64,000 nucleotides of DNA from Pictodentalium vernedei (Eukaryota; Mollusca; Scaphopoda; Dentaliida; Dentaliidae). The stretch covers positions 797,959,022 to 798,023,021 of the forward strand of contig CM062296.1 of assembly GCA_031216915.1 (NCBI GenBank). The letters run 5' to 3'. Both the position numbers and the translations under genes were made by a program. The notes under the pieces are model-generated. The model searched no databases. It was not told the origin of the DNA and saw only the letters and a program-made list of their open reading frames with translations. Positions 1 to 11,114 of the stretch are shown piece by piece (position 1 is the stretch's first letter; each line of letters begins with the position of its first letter).

Positions 1-293
1 AAGCTGCAATACATCAGATGGTAGATGCATGACCAAAACGCCTAAACACCCCTAGGGTGAGGACGTAACCATGGGGATAACAGAATAAACATTCTGTAAC
101 TATGCTAAAACTCCCAAGAAATTTCAATAAAAAAATTTTAAAAATTTTTCCAAAAGCATGGGAGATTAGCAAGGGGGGTATCAAGGAAAGGGAGAGAGGA
201 AACACTTAACAAACAGTGGAGATTTCATAGCAAGAATGAAAACATCAGGCCCATGCCCCGAAATTAGGGAACATGAAACAATTTTACATAAAA
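1..293 (-). mobile_element. E0: right-end fragment of a DIRS-like retrotransposon
   Basis: This stretch matches, by eye, the non-coding right arm of element E1 (about 5875-6165). It shares the landmark 'catcagatggtagatgca', the 'cctaaacacc' block, the 'aacatgg' region and the phrase 'aaagcatgggag'. It stops at about 293, where E1's left terminus begins, and lacks the terminal inverted repeat expected next. E0 and E1 are therefore head to tail, with E0 truncated at the junction. No coding sequence is seen. The small minus-strand frame at 14-205 is not conserved as a protein among copies. Confidence 0.7.
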
Positions 294-521
294 GTTAAAA
301 AATTTATAGTAATTTATATATTTTTTATACTTACCAATGACCCAGACTTAGCTGGTGCTAACTCTAAAATATTAGGGCCAAAAGCAAATTTTACCCCCCA
401 ATCCCCAAAATTTGCATCTAAAACCGAAAATTACATGTCTTATAAGGTCCTCCATACTTTTACTCCACTGCGCATGCGCAGTGTCAAGGAGGTCTCAAAA
501 TTGGCGCCAAATGTCATTCTT
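294..521. repeat. E1 left inverted terminal repeat
   Basis: It begins 'gttaaaaaatttatagtaat' and runs through 'cttaccaatgacccagac', the palindromic 'tgcgcatgcgca' core and 'ttggcgccaaatgtcatt'. The reverse complement reappears at 6332-6536, including the element-specific 'aaatgtcatt'. The outer ~50 bp are copied again in the ICR at 596-650. Confidence 0.85.
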
Positions 522-595
522 ACAACCAGTGCCTGGTAAGCGTTATGTACTCAGCGGGGAGGTATGAGTTCCCAACTCATGGGAGGGCCATCCCC

Positions 596-678
596 GTCCG
601 GGTCACTGATAAGTATAAAAAATATATAAGTTACTATAAATTTTTTAACATTTTTATACTGTACCAATGACCCAGACT
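596..678. repeat. E1 internal complementary region (ICR)
   Basis: The first half (596-650) is the reverse complement of the element's left tip. The second half (from 'atttttatactgtaccaatg') is the reverse complement of the right tip ('cattggtacagtataaaaat', ending 6536). A junction of the two complemented ends is the signature of a DIRS ICR, proposed in DIRS-1 as the template for closing a circular intermediate. Its position beside the left ITR fits an element whose genes read on the minus strand. Confidence 0.85.
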
Positions 679-1150
679 CAGCTGAATAGTAAAAAGGTTG
701 GAGGGCCTAGGACATGAAGGAAAATCCAATAGACTCAATTACATATAACAGAACTATACCCTCAAGGAGAAAAGGAGAGATAGGCTTTACATGTATCTTT
801 CTTATTTGTATCAAAAAGAAAGACACAACACCATTCTGTAATTGAGCACAATAATATCAATGATCTCTATTAACATCCAGTATAACCCTTTATACTAATA
901 TTTTTTAAAGGAAAGCCAATAAATAAGGAAGTCCAGCGAAATGAAACTCTATATACTCATTTAAAAGTGTCCAAGGATTGTATATTAACACCCGATTAAC
1001 ACGTGACATATACAGATGTCTCACACCGAGCAACACTTAAAAAATATTACATAGATGAGTAAACATTAGCTTTACACTTTAAAACCATCCCGGAACCGAC
1101 TCAGAATTACTGACTCCAAGGGAGGTATTCCCTTGCTTTACTGCTTTACA

Positions 1151-1617
1151 CTATAAAGCAGGTGACCTAAGGGAACACACCCCCCCCCCCCCCTTCCCCT
1201 TGCCCTGGATCAAATCATCGTCGTACACCCGAATACTCGCTCTGACCGATCGGATGGACTCCATATAGAAACTTGGAGCCACGATCAGCTTGTTTATCCA
1301 GCTCAGATTTATGAGTGGACGGAACGAACCGTCTGGTTTTGGAACCAGAAAAGGATGGTTGTAGAAACCTGGAAATTCCTGGATTTCTACGATCTCTATC
1401 GCGATCATTCCAGAAGAGACTGGACTTCTGATGGAAGCGAGCCTCTTTCCTGCGGACTTGACAGAAGCTGAGTCCATCTTGGACTTCGAGTTAATGGAGG
1501 TTTTCGTTTGAAGGATAATTTAGTCCTTCCGAAATCACCCCTCGAATCCAAGGGACGTCCGTAATGTACTCCCAACTGACTGAGAAACTTGACAGTCTTC
1601 CGCTCAGTGGTACACAA
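1151..1617 (-). pseudogene. E1 reverse transcriptase, N-terminal fragment
   Basis: The translation carries the fingers region of a DIRS-type RT: 'FLVPKPDGSFRPLINLSWIN' followed by 'KLIVAPSFYMESIRSV'. It aligns directly with E4 residues about 107-165. It stops before the catalytic 'DLKD' and 'YLDD' motifs because the element is deleted at about 1216. A frame change near 1405-1477 separates it from upstream sequence. It cannot encode an active enzyme. Confidence 0.8.
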
Positions 1618-2624
1618 TAGAGGTTAATACCATTACCTCCTGGTCATGCGAGGCTTGCGAAGGAGAAACCATGTCCTCCACGGTCCGCACCTCGCCCCGT
1701 CGACCTAGGGGCGTCTGACCAGATGTCTTGGCCAGAATTACGGCCCCTACCTGAGTCGCTACCCTGACGGTCTCTAGAGTAAGACCTAGAGGACGCATAG
1801 GAACCTCTATAGGAACTTCCCTTGGACGTATTCTTCCCAGAAGTGCCTGTCCTACTTTTCTCTGCTTAATCCGACTATATGGAAGCGGATTTGAATAGCA
1901 GAGAGTCTGAAGCTTTCTTAGTTATCTGATCATAGACTGTGGAAAAGCTTGCCGTCAAAGAGAAACTCTCCGGAGACCGGAGCGACTCTGAGTTTTTCAC
2001 CTTACTATCCACACGCGTGGATGTAGCCAGGCCCACGTCACGTCTAACCAACTCCATATCGCCACTATAAGGGCGGAGTTTTACATGAGGCCCTTGAAAG
2101 AACTCTTAAGGAGGCTGTACATCCTGGAATTCTTTTTCCTTTGAGACGTAATGATATCGCTCTGGTAAGTTGTGTACGATGATGCATCTTAGCTAACCCT
2201 GCTAGACGATATTGTCGTTTCCATCATCGTGATTGGAATTGACATCGACGATGGTATAGACAATATTAGGTCTTGGCCTGGTCGTCTAGACGCAGAGAAA
2301 CTGTCAGAATGCTCTGTCCTGCCGTTTCAAATTATTCCTTGAATTGATGAAAGGCAGATGAAGAGCATTTGCCGATAAGAAACCTGACCTGCCCATTTAG
2401 GTAGCAAGTTATATATATATAGCGTCATTCAACAGATCAAATGTCTGTGAGACATTTCTGGACTATGTCGGAAACTGAGGGATGATGTCCCTAAACCGAT
2501 AAGAATTCTGAGTCCAGTGGTGCTATCAGTCTCTTATCCGGCAATGCAGCAAATTAGTCCAGAGGAACAACGTCAGAAGATAATGCCGGATGCACTCAAC
2601 GGCAATTACGTTGTTCCGAAAGGG

Positions 2625-3629
2625 CAGGCCTGGCATTCTGAAAAATCGAGGAGGGCGAAAAATCGCCAGCCTGAAACACGCTAGGGTGGCGAATCGCCCC
2701 CCTGGAAATTTTGCCACTTTTTTTTCGCCATTTTCCAAGTGAAAGTGCAAAATGACCATCGCCATGCTACTGAGTGATGATAATGACTCATGTATGATTA
2801 TCTTATGTTAGTCCAAACTTGGACTCACAGTCCGTAATATAATTTTTGGGGGTGGTACGTCCTGTCACAGGGCGTACCACCCCCCAAAAATTATATTACG
2901 GACTGTGAGTCCAAGTTTGGACTAATCTTATGTGTACCAGTAACAGGTATTAAACTATTTAATTTTATAACCTATAATAATTAATTTTGCTGTGTTGATT
3001 ATTCAATGGTATTGCGGTACGAGGAATGGGGATCGATAAAAGGGACTGCTGGCAGAGGGACATGTTTGCAAAATTGTGTGCTTTTTTTAAATTTGAAAAC
3101 TCCGAATGCTAATGAAAAAAAGCACACAAAATATAACTGGATCATTCTCTGCACAAAATTTTGACCAAGACAAGTAACTGTAACTGTTGAATGAATGGGA
3201 CAGTTAGTAAGAATCGTTGTTTGTTTTGTTAAATTAATTTAGCCTACCTGAAAATTGAAATTGAAACAACAGAAATTTTCCACGAAAGTGACGTCAGTTA
3301 GGAGAACAAAAGAGCGACTGATTAAAGGGACGTAAGAGGCCCAAGGCAAATTTCGCCAATTTTAGAAGATTACGACAGTTCAAATTAGTGCTGTAGGGGC
3401 AATTAGAAAAGAGTGGTCAGTGCGTCTCTGGTAATGGACTGAAGGTGTGTCTTAAATGTTCGTGCTATCATTCACGTTTTAGAGTTATGATCAGGTTTTT
3501 TTTTTACACTTCGTTCAAGTTGCCATTTGTCCACTCGGAGAACTTCCTACATCCAGGGTGGCGAAAAATCGCGTACCTTAAATGGTTTGGGCACGCGCAA
3601 AAATCGCGTGCCTGAAAATGCCAGGCCTG
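2625..3629. mobile_element. M1: non-autonomous DNA transposon with CAGGCCTGGC ends
   Basis: It begins 'caggcctggcatt' and ends with the reverse complement 'aatgccaggcctg'. It is flanked by 'aaaggg' at 2619-2624 and 3630-3635, where uninterrupted Gag copies (for example E5 near 56725) have a single one. The flanking Gag sequence is continuous once the element is ignored. It has no transposase ORF. Next to the ends are short self-complementary runs such as 'gggcgaaaaatcgcc'. The ends resemble hAT-type TIRs; the six-base duplication could be an eroded eight-base one. Family assignment is tentative. Confidence 0.7.
2809..2924. mobile_element. Foldback element with 9-bp target duplication
   Basis: This is a nearly perfect 116-bp palindrome. 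Its arms start 'tagtccaaacttggactcac' and pair with the other end apart from one mismatch and one indel, with the centre around 'ctgtcacag'. It is flanked by exact direct repeats 'atcttatgt' at 2800-2808 and 2925-2933. A 9-bp duplication with long inverted arms is typical of Mutator-like foldbacks, but nothing else supports that superfamily. It is nested in M1, which is nested in E1. Confidence 0.85.
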
Positions 3630-6331
3630 AAAGGGAAAATACAACTCATCCGTATCCCTTTCGCCATCCTGTCGGACCACTTGTAATTCTTGGTCGTCCG
3701 TGCCTGAACCTGCAGCGGAACGCACCAACTCAGCTTCCTCGGATAATTCTTGATCTGACAGAGTTACTGTCGGGTGCTGGGATGCTGCGATAATTTGTGC
3801 TATCTGCGATAGCACGTCTGTAACGGAGGCCTGTGGAGCTGCGGTCTTACAGGATTTAGCCGCTGGAAGCTCCTTGGATGTTGACCCCTGCATATTTCTT
3901 ATATGAGAACATCGGCGATGTTGGTTGAATATGATTGGTCACATAGCCAAGGTGCGGTTGCATGTGCTGCCGTGAGGATGAGGAAGTCGAAAGAGCAGTC
4001 TCTCCGGACTGTCTATATAACGGAGCGTCCCGAGCGTTGGACATATGCTCCGACTGAGGAACGTTTTGTACAACATCTGTGCCCAGATGTTGTAGTACGA
4101 GAGAGGGACCTCTCTCGCTCGCAGCCCGGATGGACCTGGACGAGCTAGGAACCGGACTAATAGGCTTCCTCAGTACCATCCTCGTATCCGTCGTCACTGG
4201 GTGTGCACATTGTATTTTATAGTGCTCACATCACCCAAATCTCCTTCCTGGACCGCAACGGACGAACCCGGGGGCTGAGCCATTCAGTAAATGGTCGCGA
4301 CACCGGGCGAGCTAGCGGACGCCAAAGCCATCGATCGTACTAGGGAACTCCATCCAGGCAATTGACGCATCTACATGAGCACTTTTGCCACTAACTCTTC
4401 ATTTGACTGGGATGACGGAAGCACACTTTACTAAGACATCACGGTAACAACACCTTGTTCATGTTACTCTATGAGACCTGCGGGGCTGCGGTCCTACGTA
4501 AATTATCCGCTGGAAGCTCCAGGGACGTTCATTCCTGCATATATATAATATGCGAACGTCCCAACTGGAAAGGTCTCGTATCCTTGGCTAGCAGATGGAG
4601 TGACCTGGTCGACGTGTATTCCTTGGTTGGCGAAGCAGGATCACCAGGGACGTTCAATCCTGCATTTATATAATATGCGAAAGTCCCCTGGAAATCTGTG
4701 ATCACTTAGCCAAGGTGCGGTCGTGTGTGTTGACGAGGATGAGGAAGCCAATATAACAGCCGCGTCGGACTGTCGTGCGACGGAGCATCCCGAGCAGGAG
4801 GAGTAGACGTAAGCTCCGACTAAGCGAACAAACATACAACAACATCGCGGTGCAGATGTTGATGCAAGAGAGAGGGGACCTCTCTCGCCCACGGTCCGGG
4901 TGGACCTGGACGAGCTAGCTACCAGACTGACAGGCTTCCTCCGTACTATCCTCGGATCCATCGTTGCTGGGTGTGCACATCCGATGTTTTATGGTGCTCG
5001 CATCACCCAATCTGCTTCCCTGGACCCCAACGGACAAACCCAGGTGCTGAGCCATTCGGTGAATGGTCGCGACACCGGGCGGACTAGCGGGCGATCAATG
5101 CCTTCGATCCAACTAGGGAACTCCCGACAATTGTCGTAATACCTTGAGCACTTCCCGCTAGCCCTAATATTGCAACCACGGAGACACACTTGTTGAAGAC
5201 ATCACAGAAACATCACTCTGAATTCTGAAAAAGAAACTGATGATATAGAGTGACCCTACGGAGAGAGGACCGTAATGGACCCCTCACCGCTAACAAAATA
5301 CCATGACACACGTCTCCAACGCTGTCATATCAATCAACACACACAGAGCAAGAATTAGTGCAAATACATTGACTATCAGAAACACAATGAACCTGAGAAT
5401 TAGAGGAAGATATCCTCGCATTACAATTTGAACAATATATTTTCAACATGAAAAAATATACACAGTCATATTACTCGCACTAACTCTTGAAATAAATATA
5501 CATAATATATTATAATCCATTATAACATTTCAAAAGAAAATCATTTAAAAAAAAATAAGTTTTGAAAAAATTTTCAGAAGAGCCCAAGTTCCCAATGGGA
5601 ACAATGAGCCCAAATGGATCCCAAAAAAGCCTAAGTGTGGGCAAAAATTTTAAAATCATTTCAAAAAATTAATGTAACACTTACGGACAATATTAATGTA
5701 TCTTGCTATGAACTAAGCAGAGGACAAGTAATCACTATAAGAAGTAACCGCTGTCAACATAAACAAAAGTGTAAACAAACCAGAAACATGACTCCAGGCA
5801 CTGATAAACATGGCCCGAAATCAGTTACCAATTTAAACACTATCTGATGCAAAACAGAGACTTCCAGAGAAGAAACTGCAGAACATCAGATGGTAGATGC
5901 AGACCAAAACGCCTAAACACCCAAGGGTGAGGATGTAAACATGGGGAAAAAACAGAAAATAATTCTGTTTCCAAGCCAAAACTCCCAAGAAATTTTAGTA
6001 ATAAATATTACAAAAAATAAGCCAAAAGCATGGGAGAATAGCTAGGGGGGAATAAAGGAAAGGGAGAGAGGAAACACTGATTAAACAATGGAACATTCAT
6101 AGCAAGAATGACCACAACAAGGTCATGCCTCGAAAATAGGTAACATGAAATAATTTCGTAAAATAATTATAAGTTACAGCCCTGAACATTTCCTTCCGCT
6201 GTTTTTTCCTCTCCTCCTTCTATTTCCTCCTTATATCCACCATTTCTCTCATAATTATGTGTCTGGCATCATTAAAACTGAGATTTACAAGCGCAAATAA
6301 CAGTGAAGTGTAACTGTATTGAGGGCCAAAC

Positions 6332-6536
6332 AAAGAATGACATTTGGCGCCAATTTCGAGACCACCTTGACACTGCGCATGCACAGTGGAGTAAAAGTAT
6401 GGAGGACCATATAGGACATGTAATTTTCGGTTTTAGATGCAAATTTTGGGGATTGGGGGGTAAAATTTGCGTTTGGCCCTAAATATTTTAGTTAGCACCA
6501 GCTAAGTCTGGGTCATTGGTACAGTATAAAAATATT
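6332..6536. repeat. E1 right inverted terminal repeat
   Basis: This is the inverse of 294-521, ending 'gtctgggtcattggtacagt' plus 'ataaaaatatt'. The last bases differ from the left tip ('acagt' in place of the complement of 'actta') and match the second half of the ICR. Confidence 0.85.
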
Positions 6537-6916
6537 ATAAGTTACAGCCCTGAGCACATCCTTCCACTGTTTCTTCCTCTCATCCTCTTATTTCCTCCTT
6601 GGATCCACCATTTCCTTCATGATTTTGTGTCTGGCATCATTTTAACTGAGATTATAAGCACAGATATCAGTGAGATGTTACTGATAGAAGGGCCAAACAA
6701 AGAATGAGGATTTGGTGCCAATTTCGGTACTTTCTTGACACTGCAAATGCGCAGTGGACAACAGTATGGAGGACCATATAGGACATTGAATTTTTTGATT
6801 TGGATGCAAATTTTGGGGATTTGGGGGGGGGGGGGGGGCAAAATTTGTGTTTGGCCCTGAATAATTTAGAGTTAGCACCAGCTAAGTCTGGGTCATTGGT
6901 ACAGTATAAAAATATT
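6537..6916. repeat. Extra copy of the DIRS right-terminal block
   Basis: A direct repeat of about 370-380 bp: 6169-6536 and 6537-6916 both start 'ataagttacagccctgagca'-like and end 'acagtataaaaatatt'. The second copy carries its own variants, such as a 17-base G run near 6820-6837. It could be a remnant of a second element joined at its terminus, or an unequal exchange within the ITR. Confidence 0.75.
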
Positions 6917-7533
6917 AACCATTCAACTGTTTTCAATCCTCAACAGGGACTTACAAATAGCAGAAGTCGGAAAATTTGAAAATTCAAACAGTTTTGATGT
7001 TCAATAATTGGTTCAGTTTGGTTTTTCAGTATCCCCATGATATTGGTATTGGTTGGGGAAGAGGGGGGAAAGGGGGGTTGGGTTATACATCTGTAGGAGT
7101 AAAAAAAAATTTCTGCATTAAATAACTCCCAATCCTTCAGAATCCATTTTTGGGGGTTTGGAGGAGCAACACCTCTAACAATTTTCATCAGATAATGGGG
7201 GTCATCAAACATGAGGTAGACATTGTTCCCAAAGAGATATATACTCCCAAGAATTGATATTTGGTTACTAGTTATTCCATAAACAAGCATTAGACAATAT
7301 TTATTAACAAAGGGCAATAACTTCCATAATTTTCAATGGATATGGCTGGTTTTCCAACATGACATGGACATTATTGCTATAGAGACATATACCAAAAAGA
7401 ATTGAAATCTGTTAACTATTGTGAAAGTTATGCTATAAACAAAGTTCGGACAAAATGTTAATGGAAATATGCAATTTCCAAGATGAAAAGGCCCATAACT
7501 CTTGTAACAAGTGTTTGACCACCGAAGTGGTAT
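6917..7533 (+). repeat. H2, left part of a tandem-core repeat element
   Basis: The stretch 7320-7530 shares with 9230-10180 the pattern 'gttat...ccaaaatgttaatgg' and 'aagatgaaaaggcccataac', so it is the part of H2 left of the nested H1. No coding sequence is seen from 6917. The frames in this stretch are low-complexity or unshared. Confidence 0.5.
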
Positions 7534-7783
7534 TAGTCCCCTACGGCGCTTTTGTGACATAAGGTGTTTTTGTCACAGAAGACACTAGAGTATATAAGCA
7601 TCTTGGATTTTGAAAAAAAATATTGAGCGTGCATAATCCCCTCACAACCCTTTATCCATGTACCATATATGAAAAGTGCAGCTTGAACTATGTTGGAGGG
7701 AGCAGTGGTAACATAAAATAGAGGAAAAGGCTTAAAAAACGCAACAGAAATGGAACCATGTTGGAGGGAGGGGTGGTAACAAA

Positions 7784-8012
7784 CAGGCCTGGCCTTTTGA
7801 AAAATCCAGGGGAGCCGCTACAGCTCCCCTAAATCTGTTTCAGGGGAGTTATTCTACACTTATATCAATTATGCACTGTTTTTAATAAGAAAATTGAAAG
7901 TTTGAAGGAGAGCCATTACAGTTTGAGGAGGGCAATTATAGCTCTCCTCAATATGGTTTGAGGGGAGCCAAGGAGAGCCAGAGCAATAGCTCTCCTCAAA
8001 TGGCCAGGCCTG
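7784..8012. mobile_element. M2: 229-bp CAGGCCTGGC-ended MITE
   Basis: It starts 'caggcctggcc' and ends with the inverse 'ggccaggcctg', interrupting one ~170-bp unit of H1. It contains several self-pairing runs ('ggggagccgctacagctccc', 'gagggcaattatagctctcc'). I cannot see a clean target duplication; flanks are 'taacaaa' and 'cataaa'. It is a relative of M1, M3 and M4 by its ends. Confidence 0.65.
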
Positions 8013-8187
8013 CATAAAATAGAGAAAAAAGCTTAAAAAACAAAAATGGCTACCATTCTGCCATCTTGGATTTTGAAAAATAAATATTGACTGTGCATCA
8101 TCCCCTCAGAACCATTTATCCATGTACCAAATATGAAAGGTGTAGCTTGAAGCAATTAGAGGGAGAGGTGGTAACATAAAAACAGAC

Positions 8188-8226
8188 ACAGAGAGACAGA
8201 CAGACAGAAGGACAGACAGACAGATG
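8188..8226. repeat. CAGA/GACA microsatellite
   Basis: A short run of 'agacagacagacaga'-type units interrupts the H1 array, marking the point where one sub-array ends and the next begins. Confidence 0.8.
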
Positions 8227-9017
8227 TTAGATTTTGAAAAAAAAATATTGAGCGTGCATAATCCCCTCACAACCCCTTTATCCATATACCATATATGAAA
8301 AGTGCAGCTTGAACCATGTTGGAGGGAGCAGTGGTAACATAAATAGAGAAAAAAGCTTAAAAAACACAACAGAAATGGTTGCCATGGTGCCATCTTGAAT
8401 TTTAGAAAAAAAATATTGAACATGCAACATCCCATTACAACCCTCTATCCATGTGCCAGATATAAAAAGTGTAGCTTTAACCATGTTGGAGTGAGGGGTG
8501 GTAACATAAAATAGAGAAAAAAGCTTAAAAAACACAACACAAATGGCCGCCATGCCGCCATCTTGGATTTTGAAGAAAAAATATTGAACGTGCATCATCC
8601 CCTCCCAACCCTCTATCCATGTGCTACATATGCAAAGTGTAGCTTGAACCATGTTGGTTGGAGGGGTGGTAACATGAAAATAGGGAAAAAAAGCTTAAAA
8701 AACACAACAAAAATGGCCGCCATTCCGCCATCTTGGATTTTGAAAAAAAAATTTTGAGCGTGCATCATCCCCTCAGAACCATTTATCCATGTACCAAATA
8801 TGAAAGGTGTAGATTGAACCATGTTGGTGGGAGGGGTGGTAACATGAAAATAGAGAAAAATAGCTTAAAAAACACAACAAAAATGGCTGCCATTCCGCCA
8901 TCTTCAATTTTGAAAAAAAAATTTTGAGCATGCATCATCCCCTCAGAACCATTTATCCATGTACCAAATATGAAAGGTGTAGCTTAAAGCATGTTGGAGG
9001 GAGAGGTGGTAACATAA

Positions 9018-9140
9018 AAAACGGATGGACGGACGGACGGATGGATGGATGGACGGACGGACGGACAGATGGACGGACGGACGGAGGGACAGATGGATGG
9101 ATGGACGGACAGACAGATGGATGGACGGACGGACGGAGTG
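9018..9140. repeat. GGAC/GGAT microsatellite of H1
   Basis: About 120 bp of imperfect tetranucleotides (ggac, ggat, agac) directly before the 3' hairpin of H1. The reading frames through it encode only degenerate repeats such as '[10 protein letters not shown]' and are not genes. Confidence 0.9.
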
Positions 9141-9178
9141 CAATCCTATAGTCCCCCTACGGTTCTCGTAGGGGACTA

Positions 9179-10290
9179 AAAAGCATTGGACCATGCCCCA
9201 ATTTGAACTTAACCTTCATTTTGATATAACTGAGACAGAAAGGAAGTTTTGCCCTGATCTATGGACCCAAACTCAAGTTATCATCCGGAAACCAAAATGT
9301 TGATGGTAATGAGAAATTTCTAAGTTGAAAAGGCCCAAAACTCATGTAAAAATCATTTGATAGAACCTATATTCAAACTTAGCCTGTATTACTATCTGGG
9401 TAATACATGTACCAACTTTGTTTGAGATCAAATGATCCTAACTGGAGTTATCAGTCAGAAACCAAAAATGTTAATAGAAGGTCAAATTGTAAGTGAGGGG
9501 GCATGGTGGCTTAGGAGATAGAGGTGCAGGCTGCAAGCCGTGAGGTACTCGGTTCGAATCCCATCTGCGATGACCGTGTTGTGCCCTTACAAGACTCTTC
9601 ACCACCATTGCCCACGTGGGGGCATGGTGGCATTGTGTACTAAGGCGTACTGCACGTCTATGGTGCACCTGTCTTCAACCAATGCTAACCCTGCTTGTGT
9701 GGAGTTAGTATGTTGGGGAGCTGACAGTTGCATGCCATTGCTCTGTGGTTCTCTCTAGGTACTCCGGCTTCCTCCACCCATAAAATTGTTGTGGTCATGA
9801 TTAGACATTGTGCAGAAATATGCGACCTTTAAAAACCAATAAATTAATAAATAAATAATTGTAGGTAAAAAAAGGGGCATAACTCATGTCAAAATAATTG
9901 GACGGAACCTGTATTCGAACTTGGCCTATATTACTAGCTGGGAAATACACATACCACCTCTGGTTGAGATCAAATAATCAAACTGGAGTTATCAGTCGGA
10001 AACCAGAAATGTTGATAGAAGGTCAAATTCCAAGTCAAAAAAGGGCCATAACTCATGTAAATATAATTGGACGGATCCCATATACAAACTTGGCCAGTAT
10101 TGCAAGCTGGGGAATAAATATACCACCTTTGGTTGAAATCAAATAATCCAAACTGGAGTTATTGGTCAGAAACCGATTGTTTATGGATGGACGGGGGGAT
10201 GGATGGAGGGATAGACAGATGGATGGACAGACAGACCATTTACATAATACAACTGTTTTTACAAACAGGCGTATAAAAACTTTCAGAGAA
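9179..10290 (+). repeat. H2, right part of the tandem-core repeat element
   Basis: Repeated units contain 'ggccataactcatgt', 'attcgaacttggcc' and 'aactggagttatcagtc'. Spacing between 9883 and 10052 is ~169 bp. The array is interrupted by a SINE at 9495-9856 and ends in a GGAT/GACA microsatellite near 10180-10235. Boundaries of H2 as a whole are not clear. Confidence 0.55.
9495..9856 (+). mobile_element. tRNA-derived SINE, full length
   Basis: The head 'ggcatggtggcttaggagat' resembles a tRNA A box and 'ggttcgaatccc' is a clear B box. The body carries 'gtactccggcttcctccacc', and the tail is AT-rich (about 9836-9856, 'aataaattaataaataaat'). It is flanked by 10-bp duplications 'aattgtaagt' (9485-9494) and 'aattgtaggt' (9857-9866), differing at one base. 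A central domain of this kind is described in broadly distributed animal SINEs (for example MetaSINEs); that link is from memory. Confidence 0.8.
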
Positions 10291-10621
10291 TTCAAGGAGC
10301 CACTGGAAACCTCTTGACATGAATACTTGCGTGCACAAGAAAGAACGAACCTGTAACACCAGTTTTAGGGTACAAAAATTGGAACCAACTATCTGGTATG
10401 AACCCAAATCTGCTTTTTGGAGTTGTCTCTGGCATGACTGGATGTGGAAAATTCACTTTATCTCTTTCCGGTCCATAAAATATTTGATTTGCCTTATCCC
10501 ATCTATTACAATCATCTGTGAGGCTAGACATCTGAGTCTGAGGGACGACTACTAGGATTCTGAAATGAGACAGATTCTGGAGTACAGTGTATAAATCTAT
10601 AAAACATGGAAAAATGGAAAT
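10291..10621. other. Unassigned spacer
   Basis: About 330 bp between H2 and E2a. The short frames on both strands have no recognisable motif. I see no repeat shared with the rest of the window. Confidence 0.5.
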
Positions 10622-10976
10622 ATATATTTTATAGTAAATTTCCTTCCTTATTATACCTACCGCAATTGTTTACTACAGGCTTGCACTACAGTGGAAGAAC
10701 CTAACTCGGATAAAATACTCTCTATTTTAATCTTTCCCAAGATTTGGGAAAGAAAAGTGATGTAAAAACACCCTGAAAAAATGAGCCAAAACTGGGTTGA
10801 GCGTCATCGGCGCACACCCAGTATGGGATGCTCTTTCATAGTACAAATCCACGACTACCGTAAAACAGTGCACAGTGCGTCAATTCGTCATTCTTTTGAT
10901 TCCGACAACATAGGAGTTATGTAATCAGTGGGGAGGAAGGATTCTTACCTGAATAAGAAGACAGGAGGGCCTCCAT

Positions 10977-11065
10977 GTAAACAACTGCGGTAGGTATAAT
11001 AAGAAAGGAAATTTACTATAAAATTTATATTTCTTATCAACCTACCTCAATTGTTTACTACAGGC
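10977..11065. repeat. E2a internal complementary region
   Basis: The first half ('gcggtaggtataataag') is the complement of the E2a left tip. The second half ('ttatcaacctacctcaattg') is the complement of the right tip at about 18915-18949. It carries 'tttactacagg', as does the E2a left end. Confidence 0.8.
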
Positions 11066-11114
11066 TAAATAGACAAAAGGATGGAGGGAATCACATAACC
11101 AACCCACACATAAC

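Larger units (their letters stand above)
1644..5190 (-). pseudogene. E1 Gag-like ORF, broken and partly duplicated
   Basis: Scattered minus-strand frames match the Gag-like protein of E5. At 1875-2057 is a segment with 'VYDQITKKAS'. At 2340-2624 and from 3630 are the two parts split by a 1-kb transposon. At 3504-4197 lie 'ASVTDVLSQIAQIIAASQH' and 'DVVQNVPQSE'. A second copy of the same Gag segment occupies about 4475-5190, so the middle of Gag is tandemly duplicated. The C-terminal tail (1644-1835), in a frame of its own, reads as a Ser/Arg/Gly-rich segment ending at a TGA, for example 'SSYRGSYASSRSYSRDRQGS'. This suggests RNA binding by a basic tail. I see no zinc knuckle. Multiple frameshifts make it non-functional. 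Confidence 0.6.
294..6536 (-). mobile_element. E1: internally deleted DIRS-like retrotransposon
   Basis: The element has a left ITR (294-521), an ICR (596-678) and a right ITR (6332-6536), with coding remnants on the minus strand. Compared with E5 and E4, the region from the tyrosine recombinase through RNase H and the RT palm is missing. The left arm ('ccttgccctgg', about 1200) joins straight to RT N-terminal sequence at about 1216. Gag follows from 1644 to about 5190, partly duplicated and split by a transposon at 2625-3629. 5220-6165 is a non-coding A/T-rich arm shared with E0, E3 and E5. This is a non-autonomous derivative. DIRS assignment rests on the ITR/ICR structure plus RT homology to E4. 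Confidence 0.85.
7534..9178 (+). mobile_element. H1: pearl/Helentron-associated-like tandem-core element
   Basis: Termini are 'tagtcccctacgg' at 7534 and 'cgtaggggacta' ending 9178. The 3' end forms a hairpin ('tccccctacg' paired with 'cgtagggga'). Inside are copies of a ~170-bp unit with 'gccgccat', 'tcttggattttgaa' and 'aaccatgttggaggga'; successive 'tcttg' positions near 8393, 8561, 8731 and 8901 give periods of 168-170. The array ends in a GGAC/GGAT microsatellite before the hairpin. Core repeats, then microsatellite, then 3' hairpin matches what is described for bivalve pearl elements and HINEs. It has no protein and would need a helicase in trans. It interrupts H2. Confidence 0.7.

Noticed and set aside
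8924-9194. Open frames through the GGAC repeat on both strands
   Set aside because: They encode only tetranucleotide-repeat peptides and flanking repeat sequence.
9496-9580. Possible tRNA gene (A and B boxes)
   Set aside because: The boxes are followed by a SINE body, AT-rich tail and target duplications, so it is a SINE head.
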